Source: Mesorhizobium escarrei (lineage in GTDB: Bacteria > Pseudomonadota > Alphaproteobacteria > Rhizobiales > Rhizobiaceae). Taken from it: a DNA stretch of 64,000 nucleotides. Where the stretch lies: positions 135,197 to 199,196 of the forward strand of contig NZ_CAKXZT010000152.1 in assembly GCF_935825525.1 (NCBI RefSeq), given 5' to 3'. The notes under the pieces were generated by a model that saw only the letters and a list, made by a program, of their open reading frames with translations, was not told where the DNA came from and ran no database searches. Position 1 is the stretch's first letter. Each line of letters opens with the position of its first letter. Below, piece by piece: positions 17,829 to 26,664 of the stretch. The position numbers and the translations under genes are program-made.

Positions 17829-19142
17829 ATGTCTGCCCCTCGCGTCAGTTTCGTCAGCCTTGGATGCCCCAAAGCCCTGGTGGATTCGGAGCGCATCATC
17901 ACCCGCCTGCGCGCCGAGGGTTATGAGATCGCGCGCAAGCATGACGGCGCCAATCTGGTCGTCGTCAACACCTGCGGCTTCCTCGATTCGGCTCGCGATG
18001 AATCACTCAATGCCATCGGCTCCGCCCTTTCGGAGAACGGCAGGGTCATCGTCACCGGCTGTCTCGGCGCCGAACCTGACGTCATCCGCGAAAAACATCC
18101 CAACGTTCTCGCCATCACCGGTCCGCAGGCCTACGAGAGCGTGATGGCTGCGGTGCATCAGGCCGCGCCCCCGAGCCACGATCCCTATGTCGACCTGTTG
18201 CCGCCGCAAGGCGTCAAGCTCACGCCGCGCCACTATGCCTATCTCAAAATTTCGGAGGGCTGCAACAACCGCTGCACCTTCTGCATCATCCCGGCGCTGC
18301 GCGGCGATCTGGTTTCGCGGCCGGCGGCCGACGTGCTGCGTGAGGCCGAGAAACTGGCCAAGGCCGGCGTCAAGGAAATCCTGGTCATCTCGCAGGACAC
18401 CAGCGCCTATGGCATCGATATCAAATACCAGGCCAGCATGTTCGGCGATCGCGAAGTGCGGGCCAAATTCCTCGATCTGTCGGAGGAACTCGGCAAGCTC
18501 GGCGTCTGGGTACGCATGCACTATGTCTACCCCTACCCGCATGTCGCCGATGTCATCCCGCTGATGGCCGAAGAAAAGATCCTTCCCTATCTGGACATCC
18601 CGTTCCAGCACGCCTCGCCGCGCGTGCTGAAAAACATGCGCCGGCCCGCCCATGGCGAAAAGACGCTCGACCGCATTCGCAGCTGGCGCGAAATCTGTCC
18701 GGATCTGGCGATCCGCTCCACCTTCATCGTCGGCTTCCCCGGCGAGACTGACGACGAGTTCGAGATGCTGCTCGACTGGCTCGACGAAGCCAGGATCGAC
18801 CGCGCCGGCTGCTTCAAATACGAGCCGGTCAGGGGCGCCCGCTCCAACGACCTCGGCCTCGAACAGGTACCGCAGGAAATCAAGGAGGCGCGCTGGCACC
18901 GTTTCATGCAGCGTCAGCAGAAGATCTCGGCGACGCAGCTCGCCAGGAAGGTCGGCAAGCGTCTGCCAGTGCTGATCGACGAGGCGCATGGCACCTCGGC
19001 GAAGGGCCGCACCAAATACGACGCACCCGAAATCGACGGCTCGGTGCATATCCAGTCGCGGCGCCCATTGCGTGCCGGCGATGTCGTCACCGTCAAGATC
19101 GACCGTGCCGACACCTACGATCTCTACGGCTCGGCGGTCTGA
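17829..19142 (+). CDS. rimO: ribosomal protein uS12 methylthiotransferase RimO
   Basis: 437 residues, the usual RimO length. The UPF0004 domain carries its three cysteines in SLGCPKALVDSE, NTCGFLDSARDES and TGCLGAEPDVI. The radical-SAM motif CNNRCTFC (about residues 145-152) follows, and then a TRAM domain at the C-terminus (DGSVHIQSRRPLRAGDVVTV). The enzyme methylthiolates the conserved aspartate of uS12. The start ATG 17829 places the first UPF0004 strand directly at the N-terminus; an upstream in-frame extension to 17628 lacks coding character. Monocistronic here. Confidence 0.95.
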   Translation: MSAPRVSFVSLGCPKALVDSERIITRLRAEGYEIARKHDGANLVVVNTCGFLDSARDESLNAIGSALSENGRVIVTGCLGAEPDVIREKHPNVLAITGPQAYESVMAAVHQAAPPSHDPYVDLLPPQGVKLTPRHYAYLKISEGCNNRCTFCIIPALRGDLVSRPAADVLREAEKLAKAGVKEILVISQDTSAYGIDIKYQASMFGDREVRAKFLDLSEELGKLGVWVRMHYVYPYPHVADVIPLMAEEKILPYLDIPFQHASPRVLKNMRRPAHGEKTLDRIRSWREICPDLAIRSTFIVGFPGETDDEFEMLLDWLDEARIDRAGCFKYEPVRGARSNDLGLEQVPQEIKEARWHRFMQRQQKISATQLARKVGKRLPVLIDEAHGTSAKGRTKYDAPEIDGSVHIQSRRPLRAGDVVTVKIDRADTYDLYGSAV

Positions 19143-19179
19143 CCGCCGGCGGGACAGCGCCCTGGATGAAGACCTTCTG

Positions 19180-19265
19180 CTAGAGATTTTGCAGCCAAAC
19201 GTCTTCGTTTGGCGTCCGACAAAATGCGTTAAATAGAGAGTTAGAGCGCGGTTTTGGTTCGACCA
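19180..19265. repeat. degenerate rhizobial intergenic mosaic repeat, copy C
   Basis: It contains the hairpin gccaaacg-tctt-cgtttggc (19194-19213) and the core aaaatgcgtt aaatagagag ttagagcg, which matches cores at 26590-26612 and 31493-31520. It sits between rimO and the convergent LysR gene. Confidence 0.45.
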
Positions 19266-19270
19266 AAAAT

Positions 19271-20179
19271 TTAGGACGTGACTGTTTCGCTTGCACGGAT
19301 AAGCATCCGCCTGAGCCAGGCGTGACCGGGGTCGCTGTCGTTTCTCCGATGCCATAGCAGAGTTTCCTGATAACCGAAGTAATCGAAGGGCAGCGGAAAT
19401 GAGCGCACGCGCGGCCAATTCGTCAGCCGGATCACGTTTGCCGACAAGGTGCAGATCATGTCCGTCTGGGCGATGATCGCCGGCACGGCGAGCGTATAAG
19501 GCAGGCTCATAGCAACGGTCCGCTTCAGGCCGCGGTCGTCCAGAAGGCGATCAATGTGGCCCTTCAGATCGCCGACATGAGTGACCAGCAAGTGCGGATA
19601 CTTAAGAAAGAGTTCGAGCGTCATCGCGTCGCGGATCTCAGGATGCTCGGCCGAGACGATCGATAGCCAGTTCACGTGGAAGAGTGATGCACGTTTGATC
19701 GTCGTCGGCGCATCGGGCAGGATAGTGATCGCAAGGTCTATCGAGCCCTTCTCGAGACAATCGACGATTTCCTGTCGGTGTAGGCTGCGCAGGACGATCG
19801 AAATTCTCGGCGCCGCTGAACGGAGCACCGGCATCAGCCTGGGCATTAAAGTCGCCGCGATGTGATCGGTGGTCGCGATCCTGAAGATGCGACCCGATCG
19901 CTCCGGCGAGAACTGGCCGAACCCTCCCAGCGCATCCTGGATCTGGCGTATCGCGGCCCGGATCGGATCGGCGAGGTCGAGCGCCTTTTCGGTCGGCCGC
20001 ACGCCATCGGCATGACGGACGAAGAGATCATCGGCGAAGAGCCGACGCAGATGGGCGAGGCGCTTGCTCATCGCTGGCTGGCTCAGCCCGATACGGGCTG
20101 CCGCCCCGCTCACGCTGCCTTCACTGAGCAGAGCGTCGAAGGCGACAAGCAGGTTCAGATCGATCGAAGCCAGATTCAT
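19271..20179 (-). CDS. LysR-family transcriptional regulator, NodD-like subfamily
   Basis: 302 residues. The N-terminal winged HTH (LNLLVAFDALLSEGSVSGAAARIGLSQPAMSKRLAHLR) starts the protein and a type-2 periplasmic-binding-like effector domain follows (about 90-295). The opening and the RPTEKALDLADPIRAAI segment resemble the NodD/NahR/LinR branch, but this does not prove a nodulation role. GGAGGT precedes the start by 6 nt. It is divergent from an exported beta-propeller protein 109 bp away, its probable target. Confidence 0.9.
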   Translation of the reverse strand: MNLASIDLNLLVAFDALLSEGSVSGAAARIGLSQPAMSKRLAHLRRLFADDLFVRHADGVRPTEKALDLADPIRAAIRQIQDALGGFGQFSPERSGRIFRIATTDHIAATLMPRLMPVLRSAAPRISIVLRSLHRQEIVDCLEKGSIDLAITILPDAPTTIKRASLFHVNWLSIVSAEHPEIRDAMTLELFLKYPHLLVTHVGDLKGHIDRLLDDRGLKRTVAMSLPYTLAVPAIIAQTDMICTLSANVIRLTNWPRVRSFPLPFDYFGYQETLLWHRRNDSDPGHAWLRRMLIRASETVTS

Positions 20180-20288
20180 GCTGGGACCTCCGACCTATTA
20201 TAACTTAGAGGAATATTGAGATGTCGAAGATTTGACGACTGTAAGCGAACCCCGAAGATAGGCGCCTTCAATCGATATGGAGACATCG

Positions 20289-21590
20289 ATGCGACGCTGT
20301 TCTCTTGCTGTTGTTCTATTCCTGATGCCGAACCTCTCAAGCGCTCAGCCGGCCGAAAGTCACGGAGGGACCGTCTTCGCGCTGTCGGATGTCGATATGG
20401 TGCCGACCGTCTACGAGACGGGCGAACTCGGGCCTCCAGATCCTCACTATCGGGATACGCTGTCCATCATCACCTCGCCGACAGAGCGGTCTCGCTCTGT
20501 TGCGATGGCGGAGGTTTCGAATTCGACCTATGGGCCGCCCGGAGCACTAGACGTCTCCCTGGATGGCCAGTTCGTTTTCGTCGCCGAAACCTTCCGTCAA
20601 CGCTCCGAGCGGGCGACCCGCCTCGACGAGTTGCAGCAAGGCGACACGATCCGATCGCTCCAGTTCGATGGCGGCCACTCGGCGGTCGTCGACAGCGTGC
20701 GGATCGGAATCCAGCCGCAGGCGATCCATCTCAATCCTGCTGGCGATCTCATCGCCGCAATTACTGCCGACGCCGAACACGAACTCACTTTCGTTCCGGT
20801 CAGGGAGGGTCGGTTCGGCCAAGTGTCCAGCTTCGGTCTCGGTCTTGAGCCGTCAACGGGTTTCATTCCATTGAAGGCGACCTGGGTGCAGTGGCATCCA
20901 AGCGGCCGGTATGTCGGGATCAATCTCGTCGACCGTGGTCAGGTTGCCTTCTACGAGGTGCTGCGCGGAGAGGACGGAACGGTTTCTGCTATTCGTCCCT
21001 GGGGCAATCGCATCCAGACGAACAAGTTCCCCTTTGTCGGCCGCTTTTCGCCGGACGGCCGCTACTACATCACCTCCGACGTTCAATGGGGCATCGATAC
21101 GGCTGGTTTCTATGGCGTTCAGGAGGGCATTCTCACCACGGTCCGGCTTGCCGATGTCGGGACGACGGGCGACGCAGCAAGGCACACCGTGCCTCACATC
21201 GCGCTTGGGGGCTGGGGCGCCGAGACGATCGCCTTCAGCCCCGACGGCCGCTTTCTTGTCACGTCCAATCTTCGCGGCACCGGTAAGCCAGATGGCTTGC
21301 GCGACTGGACGGAGCACGCGTCGCTCAGCCTCTATCAGCTGGACACTGAAACAGGACGGCTATCGCCGCACGGCGAATGGCCGCTCGCAGGCGTGCTGCC
21401 GCAAGGACTCGCTTTTGATCGCACGGGACAAAAGCTCTTCGTTGGCGTGAACCGTTACCGCAATGAGGAAGCGCCGCTTGGTGGCGCCGTCGAGATATGG
21501 CAGATCACGACGGAGGGGCGCCCGGCGCTCGCTCCCACATCGGATCGTATCAGGCTGCCTGCGGGCGTTCACACGATAGTCGCCCGCTGA
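20289..21590 (+). CDS. exported YncE/lactonase-type beta-propeller protein
   Basis: 433 residues. The signal peptide (about 1-19, MRRCSLAVVLFLMPNLSSAQ) is followed by seven-bladed-propeller repeats: GALDVSLDGQFVFVAE, FIPLKATWVQWHPSGRYVGINL, KFPFVGRFSPDGRYYITSD, ETIAFSPDGRFLVTSN and PQGLAFDRTGQKLFVGVN. Proteins of this plan include lactonases and surface-binding proteins, with no substrate deducible. GGAG 6 nt upstream favours ATG 20289 over 20277. Likely regulated by the divergent LysR gene. Confidence 0.8.
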   Translation: MRRCSLAVVLFLMPNLSSAQPAESHGGTVFALSDVDMVPTVYETGELGPPDPHYRDTLSIITSPTERSRSVAMAEVSNSTYGPPGALDVSLDGQFVFVAETFRQRSERATRLDELQQGDTIRSLQFDGGHSAVVDSVRIGIQPQAIHLNPAGDLIAAITADAEHELTFVPVREGRFGQVSSFGLGLEPSTGFIPLKATWVQWHPSGRYVGINLVDRGQVAFYEVLRGEDGTVSAIRPWGNRIQTNKFPFVGRFSPDGRYYITSDVQWGIDTAGFYGVQEGILTTVRLADVGTTGDAARHTVPHIALGGWGAETIAFSPDGRFLVTSNLRGTGKPDGLRDWTEHASLSLYQLDTETGRLSPHGEWPLAGVLPQGLAFDRTGQKLFVGVNRYRNEEAPLGGAVEIWQITTEGRPALAPTSDRIRLPAGVHTIVAR

Positions 21591-21640
21591 ACTTTCGTGA
21601 GTGGGATTCGCAGCCGGGCAGTTAACCTTCGAAGCTCTGC

Positions 21641-21670
21641 AGATGAAAAGAGGGCGCCAAAGGCGCCCTC
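21641..21670 (-). terminator. rho-independent terminator of the BMP transporter operon
   Basis: gagggcgcc (21650-21658), loop, ggcgccctc (21662-21670); on the minus strand it is followed by TTTTC. It lies 40 bp after the stop of the solute-binding protein gene. Confidence 0.8.
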
Positions 21671-21709
21671 TCCTGTGCCGGCGAAAGCCGGCCGAGCCAA
21701 GGCTTGCGC

Positions 21710-22777
21710 TTACTGCGGCAGCTTGTCGTCAACGCCCTTGACGTAGAAGTTCATGCCGAGCAGCGTAGGGTCGTCGGCGACTTCGCCTTCCTTCAGCCAC
21801 GGCGTGCCGTCCTGCTTGGCAATCGGCCCGGTGAACGGGTTCCATCCTTCGACAATCTTCTTCTCGGTGGCTTCCGCCATCGCCTTCACGTCGTCGGGCA
21901 TGTTGGTGTAAGGCGCCATCTTAACGGCGCCGTCCTTGATGCCCAGCCAGACATTGCCGGGCTTCCAGGTGCCGTCGAGCGCGGCCTGCACCCGGCCGAT
22001 ATAATACGGGCCCCAATCGTCGACGATCGAGGTCAGCTGCGCCTTGGGAGCGAACTTGATCATGTCCGAAGACTGGCCGAAGCCCTGCAGTCCGCGCTCT
22101 TCGGCGACTTGCAGGGGAGCGGTCGAGTCGGTGTGCTGGACTATGATGTCGGCACCCTGGTCGAACAGAGCCTTGGCGGCATCGGCTTCCTTGCCCGGAT
22201 CAAACCATGAATTGATCCAGACGATCTTCGCCTTGAAATCTGGCTTGATCGACTGGGCGCCGAGCATGAAGGAATTGATACCCATCACCACTTCGGGAAT
22301 CGGGAACGAAACGATGTAGCCGGCGACGCCCGACTTCGATTGCTTGGCGGCGATCTGGCCGAGGATGTAGCGGCCTTCGTAGAAGCGTGCGTTGTAGATG
22401 CCGAGGTTTTCGGCCGTCTTGTAGCCGGTCGCGTGTTCGAACATCACGTCGGGAAATTTCTTGGCGACCTTCACTTCGGGGTCCATGAAGCCGAAGGACG
22501 TGCCGAAAATGATCTTGCATCCTTCGCGCGCCAGGCGCTCGAAGGCCCGATCGGCATCGGGACCCTCGGAGACGTTCTCCAGATAAGCGGTCTCGACCTT
22601 GTCGCCGAGTGCCTTCTCGACGTCCAGGCGGCCCCGGTCATGCTGGTACGAATAACCGAAATCGCCGATCGGGCCGGTGTAGACCCAGCAGGCTTTCAGC
22701 TTTTCCTGAGCTTCGGCGGTCGCCGCCAGCGACAATGTCGCCGCCGTGGCTACCAGCGCAATAAGCAGTTTTTTCAT
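21710..22777 (-). CDS. BMP-family substrate-binding protein of an ABC importer
   Basis: 355 residues. The signal peptide (about 1-23, ending AEA) lacks a lipobox, and the mature protein has the Bmp/Med fold: ACWVYTGPIGDFGYSYQHDRGR, CKIIFGTSFGFMD, VAGYIVSFPIPEVVMGINSFMLGA and GADIIVQHTDSTAP. Family members bind purine nucleosides or related compounds in the periplasm. A GAGAGGT box precedes ATG 22777. It is the last gene of a four-gene operon (ATPase, two permeases, binding protein). Confidence 0.92.
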   Translation of the reverse strand: MKKLLIALVATAATLSLAATAEAQEKLKACWVYTGPIGDFGYSYQHDRGRLDVEKALGDKVETAYLENVSEGPDADRAFERLAREGCKIIFGTSFGFMDPEVKVAKKFPDVMFEHATGYKTAENLGIYNARFYEGRYILGQIAAKQSKSGVAGYIVSFPIPEVVMGINSFMLGAQSIKPDFKAKIVWINSWFDPGKEADAAKALFDQGADIIVQHTDSTAPLQVAEERGLQGFGQSSDMIKFAPKAQLTSIVDDWGPYYIGRVQAALDGTWKPGNVWLGIKDGAVKMAPYTNMPDDVKAMAEATEKKIVEGWNPFTGPIAKQDGTPWLKEGEVADDPTLLGMNFYVKGVDDKLPQ

Positions 22778-22827
22778 CGTGTTACCTCTCTGAGTTAAAC
22801 CTTGGAGCTTCCCGTCTGTTTTTATTG

Positions 22828-23748
22828 TCAACGATCCGGAACGAATGGCTGCCCCAAGGAAGCCGGTGTGTTCATCATCGTCAAACGCTTGTTGCGCGAG
22901 ATTAGAACGAGAACCACGATGGTTGCCAGATAGGGCAACGAAGAAAGCAGTTGCGAGGGAACCGGAATGCCAAAAGCCTGTGCATGAAGCTGGCCGATCC
23001 AGACCGCGCCGAAGATATAGGCGCCCGCCAGCACCCGCCATGGCCGCCATGATGCGAACACGACCAGCGCCAGCGCGATCCAGCCGCGTCCGGCGGTCAT
23101 GTTCTCCACCCATTGCGGCGTATAGACAAGCGACAGATGGCCTCCGGCAAGGCCTGCACAGGCGCCGCCGAAGATCACCGCCAGGTAGCGGTAGCGGATG
23201 ACCTTGATGCCAAGCGCATGCGCCGATGTGTGGCTGTCGCCGATCGAGCGCAGCGTCAGTCCGGTGCGGGTCTTGAACAGGAACCACATGACGGCAGCGG
23301 TCAATGCAATCGAGATGTAGAAGATCGGGTCCTGGCCGAACAGCAACCTGCCAATGACAGGGATCGCTGTCAGGCCGGGAATGTCGAGGTTTGGCAGCCT
23401 CGCGCCGGGCTGGCCGACAAAGCTGGTGCCCATCATGCCGGAAAGGCCGAGGCCGAGCAATGTCAGCGACAGGCCGGTCGCCACCTGGTTGGTGGCCAGC
23501 GACAACGTCATGACGGCGAACAGCAGTGAAAACACCGCGCCCAGGGCGATCGCCGCCAACAACCCGATCCATGGCGATCCGGTGAGATAGCCGGCGCCGA
23601 AACCGCCGACCGCGCCCATGATCATCATGCCTTCGACGCCGAGATTGAGCACGCCGGAACGTTCGACCACCAGCTCGCCGATCGCTGCGATCAGCAAAGG
23701 CGTCGCCGCGGTTGCGATGGTCAAAAGAATGTTGACGGTGATGTCCAT
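22828..23748 (-). CDS. BMP-type ABC importer permease 2 (NupQ/YufQ-like)
   Basis: 306 residues with about nine hydrophobic segments and the BPD_transp_2 organisation (LLIAAIGELVVERSGVLNLGVEGMMIMGA near the N-terminus; RSIGDSHTSAHALGIKVIRYR as the coupling loop). Its start overlaps the last base of the upstream permease stop (TGATG at 23746-23750), so the two are translationally coupled. It forms the membrane channel with the other permease. Confidence 0.9.
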   Translation of the reverse strand: MDITVNILLTIATAATPLLIAAIGELVVERSGVLNLGVEGMMIMGAVGGFGAGYLTGSPWIGLLAAIALGAVFSLLFAVMTLSLATNQVATGLSLTLLGLGLSGMMGTSFVGQPGARLPNLDIPGLTAIPVIGRLLFGQDPIFYISIALTAAVMWFLFKTRTGLTLRSIGDSHTSAHALGIKVIRYRYLAVIFGGACAGLAGGHLSLVYTPQWVENMTAGRGWIALALVVFASWRPWRVLAGAYIFGAVWIGQLHAQAFGIPVPSQLLSSLPYLATIVVLVLISRNKRLTMMNTPASLGQPFVPDR

Positions 23749-24860
23749 CAGTGGGCCTCCTCCAGCTTCGGCGCGGATTCAAGCGTCGGCGCAGCCAAGC
23801 CGATCAGACGAATGCGGTAGTGAATGAGCGTGTCGCAGCCGAGCACGAAGAACAGGAGCATGCCCTGGAAGACGCGCGCCACCTTGTCGGAGATGCCGAG
23901 CGCGCTTTGCACCGCCTCGCCGCCGAGATAGGTCAGCGCCAGCACCAGGCCCGCCGCGACAATGCCCAATGGATTGAGCCGGCCGAGGAACGCCACGATG
24001 ATGGCGGCAAAGCCGTAGCCGGGCGAAATCACCGGCTGCAGCTGGCCAATGGCGCCGGAGACTTCCGAGATGCCGGCAAGTCCGGCCAGGGCCCCCGACA
24101 GCATGAAGGCGAAGAACACCATCCGGTTGATACCGAAGCCGGCGAAGCGCCCTGCCCTTGGGCTTGAGCCGAGCACGCGAACCTCAAAGCCTTTCAGCAT
24201 GCGGCTCATCAGGATCCAGACCAGCACCGCCGCGACCAGCGCGAACACGAAACCCCAATTGGCACGGCCGGAGGCCGGCATCAGTTCCGGCAATATGGCC
24301 GAGTCGTTGAACTGTATCGTCTGCGGGAAATTGAAACCCTTTGGATCGCGCCACGGCCCGCGCACCAGCCAGTCGAGGAACAGCTGCGCGACATAGACCA
24401 GCATCAGGCTGGTCAGGATCTCGTTGGTGTTGAAGCGCGCCTTGAGCAGGGCGGGAATGGCGGCGTAGGCGGCACCGCCGACCATGCCGAACAGCAGCAT
24501 CAGCGGCAGCACCAGCGGCCCTTCAAACTGCGGAAACAGCACCGGAATGCTCGAGCCGACGATGCCGCCCAGGATGAATTGGCCTTCCGCGCCGATGTTC
24601 CAGATGTTGGCTCTGTAGCAAACCGACAGGCCGACCCCGATCAGGATGAGCGGTGCCGCCTTGATCGCCAGCTCATGCAGCTGCCAGACCTGACTGACAG
24701 GCTCGAGGAAGTAGATTTGGAACGCCATCAAGGGATTGACGCCAAGCAGCGCGAACAGGATGGCGCCGGCAATGATCGTCAGCGCGAATGCAATGAAGGG
24801 CGACAGCGCCGAGAACAGCATCGAGCGCTGCGGCCGTTTGACAAGTTCGAGGCGCATCAT
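23748..24860 (-). CDS. BMP-type ABC importer permease 1 (NupP/YufP-like)
   Basis: 370 residues with a BPD_transp_2 membrane domain (YRANIWNIGAEGQFILGGIVGS and LGSSPRAGRFAGFGINRMVFFAFMLSGALAGLAG). The longer N-terminal helix region is typical of the first permease of nucleoside-type importers. ATG 24860 overlaps the TGA of the ATPase gene in ATGA. An extended upstream frame reading is only the ATPase gene in another frame. Confidence 0.9.
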   Translation of the reverse strand: MMRLELVKRPQRSMLFSALSPFIAFALTIIAGAILFALLGVNPLMAFQIYFLEPVSQVWQLHELAIKAAPLILIGVGLSVCYRANIWNIGAEGQFILGGIVGSSIPVLFPQFEGPLVLPLMLLFGMVGGAAYAAIPALLKARFNTNEILTSLMLVYVAQLFLDWLVRGPWRDPKGFNFPQTIQFNDSAILPELMPASGRANWGFVFALVAAVLVWILMSRMLKGFEVRVLGSSPRAGRFAGFGINRMVFFAFMLSGALAGLAGISEVSGAIGQLQPVISPGYGFAAIIVAFLGRLNPLGIVAAGLVLALTYLGGEAVQSALGISDKVARVFQGMLLFFVLGCDTLIHYRIRLIGLAAPTLESAPKLEEAH

Positions 24861-26422
24861 GACGTCTCCAGAGCGTGTTCGGCGTGGCCCGGCTCGGCCC
24901 CGCCCATCAGTAGTCCGATCCTTTCGAACGTGGCCTCGGCGATCGGCAAAGGCTTCGACAATTCGCCATTGTGCATCACCGCGATCGCGTCGGATATCTC
25001 GAACAATTCGTCGAGATCCTGGCTGATGACCAGCACTGCCGAGCCGCTGCGCGCCAATTCGATCAGCGTCTGCCGAATGTGAGCGGCCGCACCGGCGTCG
25101 ACGCCCCACGTCGGCTGATTGACGACCATGACGCTTGGCCTACGGTCGAGTTCGCGGCCGACGATGAATTTCTGCAGATTGCCGCCTGAAAGCGCTGCCG
25201 CCTCCGGGTCCGGAGCGCTCTTGCGCACATCCATCGCCTTGATGATGCGTTGGGCAGCGGCGTAGATCGCATCGCTTTTGACCATTCCGCCGGCGCCGAC
25301 AAACACCTTGCCGTCGGTGGCATGGCGCGACAGCAGCAGGTTTTCCGAAAGCTTCATGCGGGGTGCTGCACCGTGGCCGAGCCGCTCTTCCGGCACGAAG
25401 GCAGCGCCCATCAGCCGCCTGCCGGTTATGCTGAGGCCGCCGGCGTCCTTGCCGCGGATGCGTACCGAGGCGGCATCCTGCTGCGGCACCTCGCCGGAAA
25501 CGGATTCGAAGAACTCGCCCTGGCCGTTGCCGGCGACGCCTGCAATGCCGATCACTTCGCCGGCGCGTACGGTCAAGTTGATGTTTCTGAGCGGGATCGA
25601 GAACGGTGTTGCCGGCTTGCGGCTGAGCGCGCGGATTTCAAGCAGCGGCTGCGCGGTCTCGATACCCTGGGCCGGCGCGCGCACCACGGCCTGCACGTCG
25701 TTGCCGACCATCATGCGGGCCAGCGATGCCGCGGTTTCCTTGCGCGGATTGCAATGGCCAACCACCTTGCCGTGGCGCAGCACGGTGGCGCGGTCGCAGA
25801 TACGCTTGACCTCTTCCAGCCGGTGCGAAATGTAGAGGATGGACTTTCCTTCCGAGCGCAGCCGTTCGAGCGTCTCGAACAGCTTGTCGGCTTCCTGTGG
25901 CGTCAGCACCGAGGTCGGCTCGTCGAGAATGATGAGTTGCGGCGTCTGCAGCAGACAGCGGATGATCTCGATACGCTGGCGCTCACCGACCGAGAGGTCG
26001 CCGACCAGCGATTGCGGATCGAGCGGCAGGCCGTAGCTATAGGAAAGCGCCCTCGCCTTCGCGGCAATCGTGCTGATCGGCGAACCGTCGTCCAGCGACA
26101 GCGCGATGTTCTCGGCCGCCGTCAGTGCCTCGAACAGCGAAAAATGCTGGAACACCATGCCGATGCCAAGCTTCTTCGCAAAGCCGGGATTGGTGATCGT
26201 GACCGCTTGGCCGTTCCAGAAAATCTCGCCCGAATTGGGCTCCAGCGTTCCGAACAGCATTTTGACGAGCGTCGACTTGCCGGCGCCGTTCTCGCCGAGC
26301 AACGCGTGGATTTCGCCTTTTGCGACGGTGAGATCGATATGGTCGCACGCTGTCAGTGTGCCGAACGTCTTGGTAAGGCCACGAACCTCAAGCAGGTTTG
26401 CGTCGTCCTGATTTGCACTCAC
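24857..26422 (-). CDS. BMP-type ABC importer ATPase, two fused nucleotide-binding domains
   Basis: 521 residues with two ABC cassettes. The first has Walker A GENGAGKSTL, signature LSVGERQRIEIIRCL and Walker B LIILDEPTS. The second has a degenerate Walker A region (GVAGNGQGEFFESV), signature LSGGNLQKFIVGREL and MVVNQPTWGVD, where the usual Walker B acidic residue is replaced. This is the RbsA/MglA-like plan with an inactive second site. GTG 26422 follows GGGAGG by 5 nt. First gene of the operon. Confidence 0.9.
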   Translation of the reverse strand: MSANQDDANLLEVRGLTKTFGTLTACDHIDLTVAKGEIHALLGENGAGKSTLVKMLFGTLEPNSGEIFWNGQAVTITNPGFAKKLGIGMVFQHFSLFEALTAAENIALSLDDGSPISTIAAKARALSYSYGLPLDPQSLVGDLSVGERQRIEIIRCLLQTPQLIILDEPTSVLTPQEADKLFETLERLRSEGKSILYISHRLEEVKRICDRATVLRHGKVVGHCNPRKETAASLARMMVGNDVQAVVRAPAQGIETAQPLLEIRALSRKPATPFSIPLRNINLTVRAGEVIGIAGVAGNGQGEFFESVSGEVPQQDAASVRIRGKDAGGLSITGRRLMGAAFVPEERLGHGAAPRMKLSENLLLSRHATDGKVFVGAGGMVKSDAIYAAAQRIIKAMDVRKSAPDPEAAALSGGNLQKFIVGRELDRRPSVMVVNQPTWGVDAGAAAHIRQTLIELARSGSAVLVISQDLDELFEISDAIAVMHNGELSKPLPIAEATFERIGLLMGGAEPGHAEHALETS

Positions 26423-26550
26423 AGTGCCTCCCATCTGGTTTGCCAGATATGTTCTGTGTTCCCGCAGGCATGGTATGCGCGGCCTGCTGTCATCGCAAAG
26501 CGGCACCCGTCTTGAAAGAGCTTCAAGAATTTCAGCGGAAACCTAACGCA

Positions 26551-26657
26551 TCGGCCCGAAAATCGAAATCGATTTTCGGAAAGCATGATGCGTAGATTCA
26601 AAATGTTGGAGCGTGCTTTTTGTGCGTCCAAGTGGACGCAAGTCGCTCTAAGCGATA
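26551..26657. repeat. rhizobial intergenic mosaic repeat, copy A
   Basis: Two hairpins flank a common core. The first is the palindrome ccgaaaatcga-aa-tcgattttcgg (26556-26579); the second is tgcgtcca-ag-tggacgca (26623-26640). The core between them (gatgcgtagattcaaaatg) recurs in degenerate form at 31493-31512 and 19220-19240. Architecture resembles the RIME-type dispersed elements of rhizobia. Confidence 0.6.
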
Positions 26658-26664
26658 GCAAGGC

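Noticed and set aside
18003..19418. 471-codon minus-strand frame opposite rimO
   Set aside because: The plus-strand gene is unmistakable RimO, and the antisense frame matches no family.
25250..26515. 421-codon plus-strand frame opposite the ABC ATPase gene
   Set aside because: Antisense shadow of a clear ATPase gene in GC-rich DNA.
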